DNA from: an uncultured Clostridia bacterium
Lineage (GTDB): Bacteria > Bacillota > Clostridia > TANB77 > CAG-508
Reading direction: 5' to 3'
Assembly: GCA_944386365.1 (NCBI GenBank)
Contig: CALXAT010000007.1
Span: 25,145-89,144 of the forward strand
Length of the DNA stretch: 64,000 bases
Part shown: positions 1-9,858 of the stretch, one piece after another
Layout of the letters: the number at the start of each line of letters is the position of its first letter
How positions within the stretch are numbered: the stretch's first letter is position 1
The notes under the pieces: model-generated
What the model was told of the DNA's origin: nothing
What the model saw: the letters and a program-made list of their open reading frames with translations, nothing else
The model's database searches: none
Translations under genes and position numbers: made by a program

Positions 1-2542
1 TTAATTTGCTATTATTAAATACTTTTGTCTTAAAGATAGATTTTTTATTATCTCTTACATTAAATACATGTACCAATTCTGAGAAAGCAAGTGTAACAAA
101 CGCCATTGTTTGACCCACTTCTATTTTAGATTCATCTAATGTTAATCCATCAATGGCTTGAGTCGTTGTTGCAAGTCCTATCATAAAAGCTCCAAGTGTT
201 AATAGTCCTATCATAATACCTTGATATACAATTCTCCATGTCATTCCTTTTGTAAATACACCTTTTCCTGGTTTATTTGGTTTTCTGTTCATAATATCTG
301 CATTTGCTGGGTCAAAAGCTAATGCCAATGCTGGTAATGAATCTGTTACTAAGTTTATCCATAAAATGTGAATTGGTAATAAGATTTCTAAGTGAGCAAT
401 ATCTGTTATTCCAAACCAACTAGCAAATAATGGCGTTAATAATGTTGCTAAGAATAATACAACAACTTCTCCTATATTACTTGATAATAAGAATTGGATA
501 ACTTTTAAGATATTATCATAAATTCTTCTTCCTTCTTCGACAGCTGATACGATAGTTGCAAAGTTATCATCTGTCAAAATAACATCTGCTGCTTCTTTGG
601 CAACATCTGTTCCCACAATTCCCATTGCACAACCAATGTCTGCTGTTTTTAATGCAGGACTGTCATTGACACCATCACCTGTCATGGCTACAATTTCACC
701 ATTTTTTTGCCATGCTTTTACAATCCTTACTTTATGCTCTGGAGAAACTCTTGCATATACAGAGTAATGTCTTACATGTTTTTGTAATTCTTCATCAGAC
801 ATTTTTTCTAATTCTGAACCAGTAATGGCTTCATCTTCATTTTCTAAGATTCCTAGTTTTTTAGCAATTGCAGTTGCTGTAATTTTATGGTCTCCTGTAA
901 TCATAACAGTTTTGATTCCTGCAGTCTTACATTTTTCTACTGCTTTTTTGGCTTCTTCTCTTGGTGGATCTATCATACCTACCATACCTACAAAAATTAA
1001 ATCACTCTCTATATTTTCTAATTCTTTTTCAGTTGGTTCATGGTCAAATTCTTTGTATGCACAAGCTAAAACTCTTAAAGCCTCTTTTGCCATTTCTTCA
1101 TTTTTTTGTCTAATGGTTACAGCATAAGTATCCAAATCTTCTTTTATTTCATTATTATATAAATATCCTTTACAAATTCTTAGTAACTCATCTACACCAC
1201 CTTTGGTATAGGCAATGTATTTTTCATTTACTTTATTAACGGTTGTCATTAATTTTCTATCTGAATCAAATGGTACTTCTGCAATACGTATCATTCTATC
1301 ATAAATAGATGGGTCAAAATTCAATTTAAAAGCCATATCTACTAATGCCGTTTCTGTTGGGTCCCCTGTTAAGGTTCCATCTTTTGCAATTTTTGTATCA
1401 TTACATAACATATTAGCATATACCAATGTGGTCATATCTTCTGGTACATTTTTATTATCTATTTTTTCTAAATCTTTTATTTCACCATTTATAAACACTT
1501 TTTCAACTGTCATTTTATTTTGTGTCAATGTTCCTGTTTTATCTGAACAAATAACTGTTGCACTTCCTAATGTTTCAACTGCTGGTAGTTTCTTAACAAT
1601 CGCATTTTTCTTAACCATTTTTTGCACACCAATTGCTAAAACAATTGTTGATACAGCTACCAATCCTTCTGGGATTGCTGCTACTGCTAATGATACAGCT
1701 GTCATAAACATATGGATTGGTTCTTTTTGTTGGAATAATCCAATAATAAAGATAACGATACAAATAACAATTGCAGTAATTCCTAAAGTTTTTCCTAATT
1801 TATTTAATTTTTGTTGTAATGGGGTTATTTGTTCTTCTGATTCATTTATCATTTCTGCAATTTTTCCAACTTCTGTTGTCATACCTGTTTCTACAACAAT
1901 TCCTTTTCCTCTACCATAAGTTACTAAACTAGATGAGAATAGCATATTGGTTCTATCACCAATTCCTACATCTTCTCCATCAATTTTTTCTGTTGTTTTT
2001 TCTACTGGTACAGATTCTCCTGTTAGTGAAGATTCTTGTGTTTTTAAATTAACTGCTTCGATAATTCTTAAATCTGCTGGGATATAATCTCCTGTATCTA
2101 ATACAACAATGTCTCCTGGTACCAATTCTTTTGCCGGAACAACGGTTACATTCCCATCTCTTATAACTTTAGATGCATGGTCTGTTAATTTTTGTAAAGC
2201 TTCTAGAGATTTTTCTGCTTTTGATTCTTGTGTTACGCCAATTACTGCATTTAAAATTACAACTATTAGAATAATAATCGTATCTGTAATTCCTTCTCCT
2301 TGTGCAACACCTACAAATCCTGATACAATTGCTGCAATAATTAAGATAATAATAGAAAAATCTTTAAATTGGTCTATAAATCTTCTAAGTAGTGATTTCT
2401 TTTTCTTCTCTTTTAATTGATTTAGTCCATATTTTTCTCTTCTTTTTGTAACTTCTTCTTGCGATAAACCTGTTTCTTGATTTGTTTCTAATTCTTTTTC
2501 AACATCCTTTACTTCTTTATTAAACCAGTTTTTACTTTCCAA
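1..2542 (-). CDS. Calcium-transporting P-type ATPase, C-terminus cut by window edge
   Basis: Membrane ATPase of the P2 (SERCA/PMCA-like) class that exports Ca2+ using a phospho-aspartate cycle. About 847 codons are visible; the frame is still open at base 1, so a few dozen C-terminal residues are missing. The phosphorylation motif ICSDKTGTLTQNKM has its Asp near residue 334, the hinge motif TGDGVNDSPALK is near 620-632, and IPEGL with hydrophobic residues precedes the phosphorylation site as in TM4. A DPPR-like stretch (IDPPREEA) supports the calcium subgroup. The start is TTG at 2540-2542, chosen because GGAGG lies just upstream and no ATG fits. It is followed upstream by tRNA-Glu with its own terminator, so it is probably a single-gene unit. 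The family is certain; the transported ion is inferred from motifs. Confidence 0.93.
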   Translation of the reverse strand, partial: MESKNWFNKEVKDVEKELETNQETGLSQEEVTKRREKYGLNQLKEKKKKSLLRRFIDQFKDFSIIILIIAAIVSGFVGVAQGEGITDTIIILIVVILNAVIGVTQESKAEKSLEALQKLTDHASKVIRDGNVTVVPAKELVPGDIVVLDTGDYIPADLRIIEAVNLKTQESSLTGESVPVEKTTEKIDGEDVGIGDRTNMLFSSSLVTYGRGKGIVVETGMTTEVGKIAEMINESEEQITPLQQKLNKLGKTLGITAIVICIVIFIIGLFQQKEPIHMFMTAVSLAVAAIPEGLVAVSTIVLAIGVQKMVKKNAIVKKLPAVETLGSATVICSDKTGTLTQNKMTVEKVFINGEIKDLEKIDNKNVPEDMTTLVYANMLCNDTKIAKDGTLTGDPTETALVDMAFKLNFDPSIYDRMIRIAEVPFDSDRKLMTTVNKVNEKYIAYTKGGVDELLRICKGYLYNNEIKEDLDTYAVTIRQKNEEMAKEALRVLACAYKEFDHEPTEKELENIESDLIFVGMVGMIDPPREEAKKAVEKCKTAGIKTVMITGDHKITATAIAKKLGILENEDEAITGSELEKMSDEELQKHVRHYSVYARVSPEHKVRIVKAWQKNGEIVAMTGDGVNDSPALKTADIGCAMGIVGTDVAKEAADVILTDDNFATIVSAVEEGRRIYDNILKVIQFLLSSNIGEVVVLFLATLLTPLFASWFGITDIAHLEILLPIHILWINLVTDSLPALALAFDPANADIMNRKPNKPGKGVFTKGMTWRIVYQGIMIGLLTLGAFMIGLATTTQAIDGLTLDESKIEVGQTMAFVTLAFSELVHVFNVRDNKKSIFKTKVFNNSKL

Positions 2543-2723
2543 TTTTTTTCCTCCTTTATTTTCCATACATTTTCACTTTTATTTTATCCAAACCGTGAAA
2601 ATATATCAATATTTTGATTTTATTTTACGTAAAAAATTTAAATCATTATTAACTTATCTTTACATTTTTATAGCCTCCATTTCCTTTATTCATATTTGGA
2701 AATAAAATCTTTTTTCTAAAATA

Positions 2724-2766
2724 CAAAAAAGACTCCTAAAAAGATTTTACTCCTTTTAAAAGTCTT
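2724..2766 (-). terminator. Rho-independent terminator after tRNA-Glu
   Basis: On the minus strand AAGACT and AGTCTT enclose a long A/T-rich, mostly pairable hairpin, followed by a run of six T. It lies downstream of the tRNA-Glu gene and upstream of the ATPase start. A second imperfect inverted repeat (about 2789-2826, ttactaacc/gattagtaa) lies between it and the tRNA and may be part of the 3' trailer. Confidence 0.7.
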
Positions 2767-2849
2767 GCTTACTTTATAAAAAGCTTACTAACCAGATATT
2801 ACTATCGCGACTGTTGATTAGTAATTGAAAGCTACTCCCTTTTAATATA

Positions 2850-2924
2850 TGGTGACCCCTACGGGAATCGAACCCATGATTCCACCTTGAGAGGGTGGCG
2901 TCTTAACCGCTTGACCAAGGGGCC
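2850..2924 (-). tRNA. tRNA-Glu (anticodon CTC)
   Basis: A full cloverleaf can be folded on the minus strand. The acceptor arms GGCCCCT and AGGGGTC pair (one G-U), the anticodon stem is CCACC/GGTGG with loop CTCTCAA, giving anticodon CTC for GAG, and the T arm ATGGG/CCCGT has loop TTCGATT. The 3' CCA is encoded. It is 75 nt with a short D arm and no long variable arm. Confidence 0.95.
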
Positions 2925-2989
2925 ATAAAATTCACTTAATATTTATATCATTTTTTTGATATTTAGTCAACCGATATCGGTGAATTTTT

Positions 2990-3033
2990 CAGAAAAAAGA
3001 ATAGGGATTTTTGAATTCATTTTCAAAATCCCT
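2990..3033 (-). terminator. Terminator after obgE
   Basis: Minus-strand hairpin AGGGATTTTGAA/TTCAAAAATCCCT directly after the obgE stop, then a T-rich tail. A separate 10-bp perfect palindrome, CCGATATCGG, sits at 2971-2980 between this terminator and the tRNA; its role is unknown. Confidence 0.8.
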
Positions 3034-3043
3034 AAAAATTTTC

Positions 3044-4327
<1,284 letters not shown>

Positions 4328-5335
4328 TTATTCAAAATAATCTAATTGCATTGCTTTCTTTACTTTTTTCATTGTTTCTTTTGCTGTTTTTCTTGCTTTT
4401 TCTGTTCCTTCTCTTAAAATTTTATCCACTAATTCCGGATTTTCTTCATAATATTTTCTTTTTTCTCTAATTGGTCTTAAATATTCTATAATATTTTTTG
4501 CTAATTGTTTTTTACAAGCAACACAACCTCTTTTTCCAGCTCTACATTCTGCACATACTGTATCAATTTCTTCTTTTGTAGAAAATAGTTTATGATAATA
4601 TGCTACCATACATATATCAGGATTTCCTAAATCATCTTTTTTTATTCTATTTGGATCTGTTACAGCGCTCATAACTTTTTTGGTGATTTCCTCTTCTGAA
4701 TCTGATAAGTAGATTGCATTTCCAAGAGATTTTCCCATTTTTTCATTACCATCTAATCCTTTGATTCTTTTTCCTTCTGATAGCACAATTTTAGGTTCTA
4801 CTAAAACCTCTCCATAAATACTATTAAATTTTCTAACGATTTCTCTACATTGTTCAATTAATGGTTCTTGATCTTCTCCTGCAGGAACTAATTCTCCTTC
4901 AAAAGTGGTGATATCTGCTGCTTGACTTACTGGATATCCTAAAAATCCATAAGTAACACTTTCTCCAAATAATTCTTTTTTTTGTGCAATTTCTGTTTTT
5001 ACAGTAGGATTTCTTTGAAGTCTTGCAATCGTTACTAAATTTGAATAGTATACGGTTAATTCTGCTGTTTCTGGTATCATAGATTGAATATATATAGTTG
5101 TTTTTTCTGGATCAATTCCACAAGCTAAATAATCCATTGCTAATTCTCTCACATTTTTTCTTACTTTTTCTGGATTATTAAAATTATCTGTTAATGCTTG
5201 CACGTCTGCAATTAAGATATACATATCATAGTCTCCACTATTTTGCATTTCTACTCTTTTTTTTAAGGAACCAAAATAATGGCCTATATGTAATTTTCCT
5301 GTTGGTCTATCACCTGTTAATATTCTTTTTTTCAT
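4328..5335 (-). CDS. trpS: Tryptophan--tRNA ligase
   Basis: Class I aminoacyl-tRNA synthetase that charges tRNA-Trp. The 335-residue protein has GDRPTGKLHIGHYFG near the start (HIGH at residues 16-19) and the KMSKS-type loop EKMGKSLGN near residue 200. A four-cysteine cluster (CAECRAGKRGCVACK) after the catalytic core could bind a metal, as seen in a subset of TrpRS enzymes. The length is typical. No T-box or other leader is visible in the short region upstream, so regulation differs from thrS in the same window. It is the first gene of a likely trpS-obgE unit. Confidence 0.95.
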   Translation of the reverse strand: MKKRILTGDRPTGKLHIGHYFGSLKKRVEMQNSGDYDMYILIADVQALTDNFNNPEKVRKNVRELAMDYLACGIDPEKTTIYIQSMIPETAELTVYYSNLVTIARLQRNPTVKTEIAQKKELFGESVTYGFLGYPVSQAADITTFEGELVPAGEDQEPLIEQCREIVRKFNSIYGEVLVEPKIVLSEGKRIKGLDGNEKMGKSLGNAIYLSDSEEEITKKVMSAVTDPNRIKKDDLGNPDICMVAYYHKLFSTKEEIDTVCAECRAGKRGCVACKKQLAKNIIEYLRPIREKRKYYEENPELVDKILREGTEKARKTAKETMKKVKKAMQLDYFE

Positions 5336-5414
5336 TATTTTCCACCTTTTCTTTCTCTTTTTAATATCAATATTATACTAGATTATATGCAATTTTTCAA
5401 GTAATTTCCATTTA

Positions 5415-5447
5415 GAATAAAAATAAGGGGTGGCATTATGCCACCCA
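5415..5447 (-). terminator. Terminator after the 103-aa gene
   Basis: Near-perfect GC-rich stem GGGTGGCAT/ATGCCACCC touching the stop codon of the gene at 5449-5760; the minus-strand continuation is TTATTTTTATTC. It separates that small gene from trpS. Confidence 0.8.
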
Positions 5448-5448
5448 C

Positions 5449-5760
5449 CTACGGAGTTCTGATAAAGAGTATCACCTCTTTTCCACACTTCACTCTGTAA
5501 GCAATTCGTACATCGCAAAGCATAGATGCTTCTCGTATTGTTTCCTTTATGCTCTTTTTTCTGTTGCAAAGCGAATCCTTGATAAAATCTGCCATTTCCT
5601 TTTTCATTCTCTTCTTCAAATCAGAAGAAAACTTCAGTGTAATCCTTCTTTTTTTCAAGGAAAATGCCGCTCCTTTTTTTAGTTTCCGCACCTTACTATA
5701 AGGTACCTTCGAGTACTTTCCCTCGAAGAAATAATAGTCTGTTAAAAAATTTTTTTTCAT
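5449..5760 (-). CDS. Small basic protein of unknown function, probably acquired
   Basis: A 103-residue, lysine/arginine-rich protein with no membrane segment and no family I recognise. It has a good ribosome site (AAAGGAG, 9 nt before ATG) and its own terminator, so it is a real transcription unit. Codon use differs from its neighbours: AAG is common for lysine, with CTG, CTC, TCG, AGG and CGA. It holds one in-frame CGG (5686-5688, codon 25), a codon I otherwise see almost only at frameshift sites. A +1 shift there would stop two codons later. The composition suggests recent transfer; a regulatory or DNA-binding role is possible but unsupported. Confidence 0.6.
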   Translation of the reverse strand: MKKNFLTDYYFFEGKYSKVPYSKVRKLKKGAAFSLKKRRITLKFSSDLKKRMKKEMADFIKDSLCNRKKSIKETIREASMLCDVRIAYRVKCGKEVILFIRTP

Positions 5761-5865
5761 GATAAATTAACTCCTTTCTGCACTCTTTATCACCTTATAT
5801 TATACCATATTTTGAGGCTTTCGTAAAATGAAATACATATATAAAGCCACCTATCCTCTAGGTGA

Positions 5866-7233
5866 CTATATCATTTCAGCGATTACATCATAATCACTAA
5901 CCTCTGTTACTTTACAATTTCTAAAGTGATTTATAATCTCTTCTGGCTTTTTATCTACTGTATTTTTTACATACACAATCCCATCCATTTCAGGTACATC
6001 TTGCATGGTTCTTCCAATATAATATTTTCCATCAAAAGACATATCCTCTATCAATACTTCATATATTTTTCCAATTTTTTGTTCTTGAAGATTTTTAGAT
6101 ATTTCTTGTTGCACTTTCATAATTTGATTATATCTTGCCTTTTTCGTATTTCCATGAATTTGATTAGGTAATTTTTCTGCTGGTGTTCCATCTTCTTTTG
6201 AATACATAAATGTACCTAATTTATCAAATTTTGCATTTCTTACAAATTCTTTTAATTCTTCAAAATCTTCCTTCGTTTCTCCCGGAAAACCTACAATCAA
6301 ACTTGTTCTTAATACAACATCTGGTATTTGCTCTCGAATGGTGTTTAATAAATTTTCTATTTGTTCTTTACTGGTTCTTCGATTCATTCTTTTTAGTACT
6401 TTATTAGAAATATGTTGAATAGGAATATCAAAATAGTTTGCAATTTTATCATTTTTTGCTACTGTACTAATTAAATCTTTAGTAATCCCCTCTGGATAAG
6501 CATATAAAAATCGAATCCACTTTATACCTTCTATTTTACTTAATTTTTCTAATAATTCTGCTAGTTTTGATTCTCCATATATATCCACACCATATTTTGT
6601 CGTGTCTTGAGCAATCACAATTAATTCTTTAATTCCTTTGTTGGCTAACATATTTGCCTCTTCTAAAATATCTTCCATTTTTCTACTAGCAAATGGACCT
6701 CTAATGTAAGGAATTGCACAATATGTACATTTATTACTACACCCTTCTCCAATCTTTATATAGGCATAGTTTTCACCTGTTGTCACAACCCTATTTAAAA
6801 ATTGTTCTTGTGTTAACATTGGCATTTGTGGTATTTGTGTTATTTTTTTACTAGATTTTTTCTTTTTCTTTTCCACAATTCCTCTTTTTATTAAATCTTC
6901 AATTTTATCCCACAATTTATCATAATCTTCTATTTTTATAAACAAGTCCACTTCTGGTAATGCTTTTATTAATTCTTCATAATATCTTTGAACTAGGCAT
7001 CCCATTACAATTAAATATTTGCATCTTTTCTTTTTGTATTCTGCCATTTCTAAAATTGTATTAATTGCCTCTTCTTTTGCAGATTCTATAAATCCACAAG
7101 TATTAATTACTAATATATCTGCTTTATCTTCTTCATTTACTATCTGAAATTGATGATTTTTAAAGCTTCCTATTAAACTTTCTGTATCTATTAAATTCTT
7201 ACTACATCCTAGTGATACAAATCCTACATTCAT
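5866..7233 (-). CDS. rimO: Ribosomal protein S12 methylthiotransferase RimO
   Basis: Radical-SAM methylthiotransferase that modifies an aspartate of ribosomal protein S12. The 455-residue protein has an N-terminal MTTase domain opening with VSLGCSKNLID, with further cysteines in NTCGFI and MGCLVQ for the second iron-sulfur cluster. The central radical-SAM motif is GCSNKCTYCAIP, followed by GPFASR, and the C-terminal TRAM region is about residues 380-455. The SLGCSKN start separates RimO from the related MiaB. It lies between the small foreign-looking gene and a dispersed repeat, with no obvious operon partner. Confidence 0.95.
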   Translation of the reverse strand: MNVGFVSLGCSKNLIDTESLIGSFKNHQFQIVNEEDKADILVINTCGFIESAKEEAINTILEMAEYKKKRCKYLIVMGCLVQRYYEELIKALPEVDLFIKIEDYDKLWDKIEDLIKRGIVEKKKKKSSKKITQIPQMPMLTQEQFLNRVVTTGENYAYIKIGEGCSNKCTYCAIPYIRGPFASRKMEDILEEANMLANKGIKELIVIAQDTTKYGVDIYGESKLAELLEKLSKIEGIKWIRFLYAYPEGITKDLISTVAKNDKIANYFDIPIQHISNKVLKRMNRRTSKEQIENLLNTIREQIPDVVLRTSLIVGFPGETKEDFEELKEFVRNAKFDKLGTFMYSKEDGTPAEKLPNQIHGNTKKARYNQIMKVQQEISKNLQEQKIGKIYEVLIEDMSFDGKYYIGRTMQDVPEMDGIVYVKNTVDKKPEEIINHFRNCKVTEVSDYDVIAEMI

Positions 7234-7300
7234 TTTGTATTTCTTCCTCTTTCTATTCCATTTTTCTAATATTTCTTAATCTATTACTCTACACTTTATA

Positions 7301-7353
7301 GTCTTGTCCCTTTTGGTTTCTTTTTGAAACGATTTGACACGTCCCCAATGTTC
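7301..7353 (+). repeat. Dispersed REP-like repeat, copy A
   Basis: Matches the copies at 37.1, 38.0 and 49.8 kb. The shared core reads TTGTCCCTTTTG, then a small palindrome ending TTTTGAAACG, then ATTTGACACGTCCC. The right end overlaps the stop codon of the RNase gene (stop at 7352-7354). Copies lie outside or at the very ends of genes. Confidence 0.75.
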
Positions 7354-8536
7354 AATCTTTATGACTACATATGTGTTTTCTGGTCATTTCCATTAGGTCT
7401 AATTTTGTAAATCCTTCTATTTGTGTTTTACTTCTATCTTTTTTTAATTCTTGCTTTAGTAATTCTTCTATTTCTTTTTTATCTTTTTCTTTTTGCATAT
7501 CTATATAGTCTATAATAATGATTCCGCCAATATCTCTAAGCCTTAATTGTTTTGCTATTTCTATAGTTGCTTCTTTATTGACTTTAAATATGGTATCTTC
7601 CATTGTTTTATTTCCTGTATATTTTCCTGTATTTACATCGATTGCTGTTAATGCTTCTGTTTTATCGATTGTGATAAATCCTCCACATTTTAGCCATACT
7701 TTTCTATTACTGATTTTCATAATTTGTTGTTCTAAATCATACATATCAAATATGGATTCTTCACTTTTTACAAATATTTGTAAATCTTTATATTCTTTAT
7801 TTTCATTTTTTATTTTATTAATTTCGTTGTAATCTACACTATCATTTACAATAACTCTGGACAATCCTTTGCTTGGTAAGTCCATTAACATTTTTTCAAC
7901 AATATCTTCACTTTTATATAATAGTCTAGGTGCTTTTTTATCTTCTTCTTTACTAGCTTCTAAGATTTTTTTCCATTTGTTTTCAACATATTGTATATCT
8001 TCAATAACTTCTTTTTCTTTTCCTTCTGCTGAAGTTCTTATAACAGCTCCATTACCTTTTGATAAGTTGTCCCTTACTAATTTTATTAATCTTTCTTGTT
8101 CTTGTTTATCTTCTATTTTTTGCGATGCCGTAACAATATCTGTATTTGGCATAAGTACAATATATTTTCCTGGTAAATTTATATGTGTCGATATTCTAGC
8201 GCCTTTCTTTTCATTACTATCTTTTTTGATTTGTACTAATAATTTTTGATTTGGTTTTATCAATTCATTTATTTCTTGATTTAAATTAGGTTTTTCTTTT
8301 TTTTCATCTTTTTTCTCCAATATATCTTTTAAATGTATTAAACTATTTTTTTCAATCCCAATATCTACAAAAGCTGCTTGCATTCCTTTTATAATGTCTT
8401 TTACCACACCTATATATATATTACCTTCATTTTTATTATCTTCTTCTTTTTCTTCATAATATTCTACAATTTTTCCATTTTCTAGTAATACAATTTTTCT
8501 TTCTTTTTCTACTCTTTTTATGATTAATTCTAACAT
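7352..8536 (-). CDS. Ribonuclease E/G family protein, short form
   Basis: Endoribonuclease of the Rne/Rng family, which cleaves single-stranded RNA in rRNA maturation and mRNA decay. The 394 residues include the S1-like region (NIYIGVVKDIIKGMQAAFVDIG), the RTSAEG motif, and the DNase-I-like subdomain with the metal-site aspartates (AIDVNTG, IIIIDYIDM), ending at the conserved MEMTRK. Typical RNase G proteins are 450-490 residues and continue to a CPxCxG zinc-link that holds the dimer. Here the protein stops 8 residues after MTRK, at a dispersed repeat, so the zinc-link and small domain are absent. It may have been trimmed by the repeat or may be a naturally short form. Confidence 0.88.
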   Translation of the reverse strand: MLELIIKRVEKERKIVLLENGKIVEYYEEKEEDNKNEGNIYIGVVKDIIKGMQAAFVDIGIEKNSLIHLKDILEKKDEKKEKPNLNQEINELIKPNQKLLVQIKKDSNEKKGARISTHINLPGKYIVLMPNTDIVTASQKIEDKQEQERLIKLVRDNLSKGNGAVIRTSAEGKEKEVIEDIQYVENKWKKILEASKEEDKKAPRLLYKSEDIVEKMLMDLPSKGLSRVIVNDSVDYNEINKIKNENKEYKDLQIFVKSEESIFDMYDLEQQIMKISNRKVWLKCGGFITIDKTEALTAIDVNTGKYTGNKTMEDTIFKVNKEATIEIAKQLRLRDIGGIIIIDYIDMQKEKDKKEIEELLKQELKKDRSKTQIEGFTKLDLMEMTRKHICSHKD

Positions 8537-8556
8537 TTTTGTCTACCTTTCTTGTT

Positions 8557-9117
8557 TTAATTAAATTTATTCATTGCGGAATCCACACCATTTGTTATTA
8601 TTTCTATAATTGCTTCTTTTGCTTTCTCTGTTCCTAAATCTAGTTTTTTTCTTTCTTCCTCTGATATGTTATTTCCTATTACATAATTTATTCTGTCATT
8701 TTTATATTCTGGTGTTCCTATGCCCACTCTTATTCTTGTAAATTCCTCTGATTTCACATGTTGTATAACAGATTTCATTCCATTATGCGAACCTGCTCCA
8801 CCTTTTTTTCTTATTTTTATTTTTCCTGGTTCTACATCCATATCATCATATATAACAATCATATCTTTTAAATCTATTTTATAAAAATTTAAAACTTCTA
8901 TAATACTTTCTCCACTTAAATTCATATATGTTTGTGGTTTTAGGAGAATCACCTTTTCGTTTTCTATAATTCCTGTTCCATAAATTCCCTTAAATCTATT
9001 TTTATTGCATTCGATTTTATATTCCTTGGCTAATTTGTTTATTGTATCAAATCCCATATTATGTCTTGTATTTGCATATTCATTTTCAGGATTTCCTAAC
9101 CCTACAATTAAAAACAT
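8557..9117 (-). CDS. pth: Peptidyl-tRNA hydrolase
   Basis: Releases tRNA from prematurely dropped peptidyl-tRNAs. The 186-residue protein matches the bacterial Pth1 family: GLGNPENEYANTRHNMGF with the catalytic His at residue 20, LLKPQTYMNLSGESI, and IYDDMDVEPGKIKIRKKGGAGSHNG. The length is typical. It starts 20 nt upstream of the RNase E/G gene and is probably co-transcribed with it. Confidence 0.97.
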   Translation of the reverse strand: MFLIVGLGNPENEYANTRHNMGFDTINKLAKEYKIECNKNRFKGIYGTGIIENEKVILLKPQTYMNLSGESIIEVLNFYKIDLKDMIVIYDDMDVEPGKIKIRKKGGAGSHNGMKSVIQHVKSEEFTRIRVGIGTPEYKNDRINYVIGNNISEEERKKLDLGTEKAKEAIIEIITNGVDSAMNKFN

Positions 9118-9201
9118 TTTTATTCCTCTTTTCTTATTCTATAAATAAACAATCCATAATATTTTACATTGTTTTTAGTGGATTTTCAAGCTTTTGCGCA
9201 C

Positions 9202-9226
9202 AAAAAAAGCACTTTTAAGTGCTTTA
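9202..9226 (-). terminator. Terminator after spoVG
   Basis: Perfect stem AAAGCACTT/AAGTGCTTT just after the spoVG stop, followed on the minus strand by a seven-T run. Confidence 0.85.
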
Positions 9227-9233
9227 TTTATTA

Positions 9234-9518
9234 TTATTCTGCTGATTCCTCTGTTTCTGGAGCTTCATAAGCATCTAATATAGCTTTTTGAATTTTCTCT
9301 CTAGTTTCAGCATTAATTGGATGAGCTATATCTTTGAATTCTCCGTTTGGAGTTTTTCTACTTGGCATAGCTATAAATAATCCATTTTGACTTTCGATAA
9401 CTTTGATATCATGAATTACGAATTCGTTATCGAATGTTACAGAAGCAACAGCTTTCATTCTGTTCTCTGAATTTACTTTTCTTAAACGTACATCTGTGAT
9501 TTGCATTTTGTAGTGCAC
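9234..9518 (-). CDS. spoVG: Septation/RNA-binding regulator SpoVG
   Basis: Small nucleic-acid-binding regulator, first known for its role in asymmetric septation during sporulation. The 94-residue protein carries the diagnostic segments [44 protein letters not shown] and an acidic tail. The likely start is at 9518; starting at the internal Met (MQITDV) would shorten it by three residues. It stands alone with its own terminator and a long AT-rich promoter region upstream. In Bacillus it is under sigma-H control, and sigH is also in this window. Confidence 0.95.
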   Translation of the reverse strand: MHYKMQITDVRLRKVNSENRMKAVASVTFDNEFVIHDIKVIESQNGLFIAMPSRKTPNGEFKDIAHPINAETREKIQKAILDAYEAPETEESAE

Positions 9519-9858
9519 CTACCTTCCTTAAGTTTTAAAAAATTTTTGTACATATATAAATTTTATGTACAATTATATTATTCTTCATAAAAAATTTTTT
9601 TCCTTCTTTTTTTTACATTTTTTTTATTTTTGTATAGTAACACTTTTTTATTGAATAAAATATATTAAAATATATATATCTTTTCGCCTTATTCCGTTAA
9701 AAGGAAATCTTTATATTCTTTTTATCTAAATCATATAAAAATATATCTATTTTCATCTTTAAATTTGTCCAAAAGTATTGAATTTTTAGTAATATAATTA
9801 TATAATGCGTTTTGGAATTTTATTCAATTTAGAATATTTACAAAAGGAGTGTCTTTTA
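9519..9858. other. Divergent AT-rich intergenic region between spoVG and murC
   Basis: About 340 bases that are more than 80% A+T, with no convincing gene. It must hold the spoVG promoter (minus) and the murC promoter (plus). I see no stable hairpin, repeat copy or riboswitch core. An ATG at 9805 could extend murC in frame but lacks a ribosome site. Confidence 0.6.

Noticed and set aside
2971..2980. Palindrome CCGATATCGG as an operator
   Set aside because: A single 10-bp palindrome without a second site or an obvious target promoter; noted only inside the obgE terminator entry.
5378..5569. A 63-residue open frame overlapping the 103-aa gene
   Set aside because: It overlaps in another frame, runs through the terminator hairpin and has no ribosome site.
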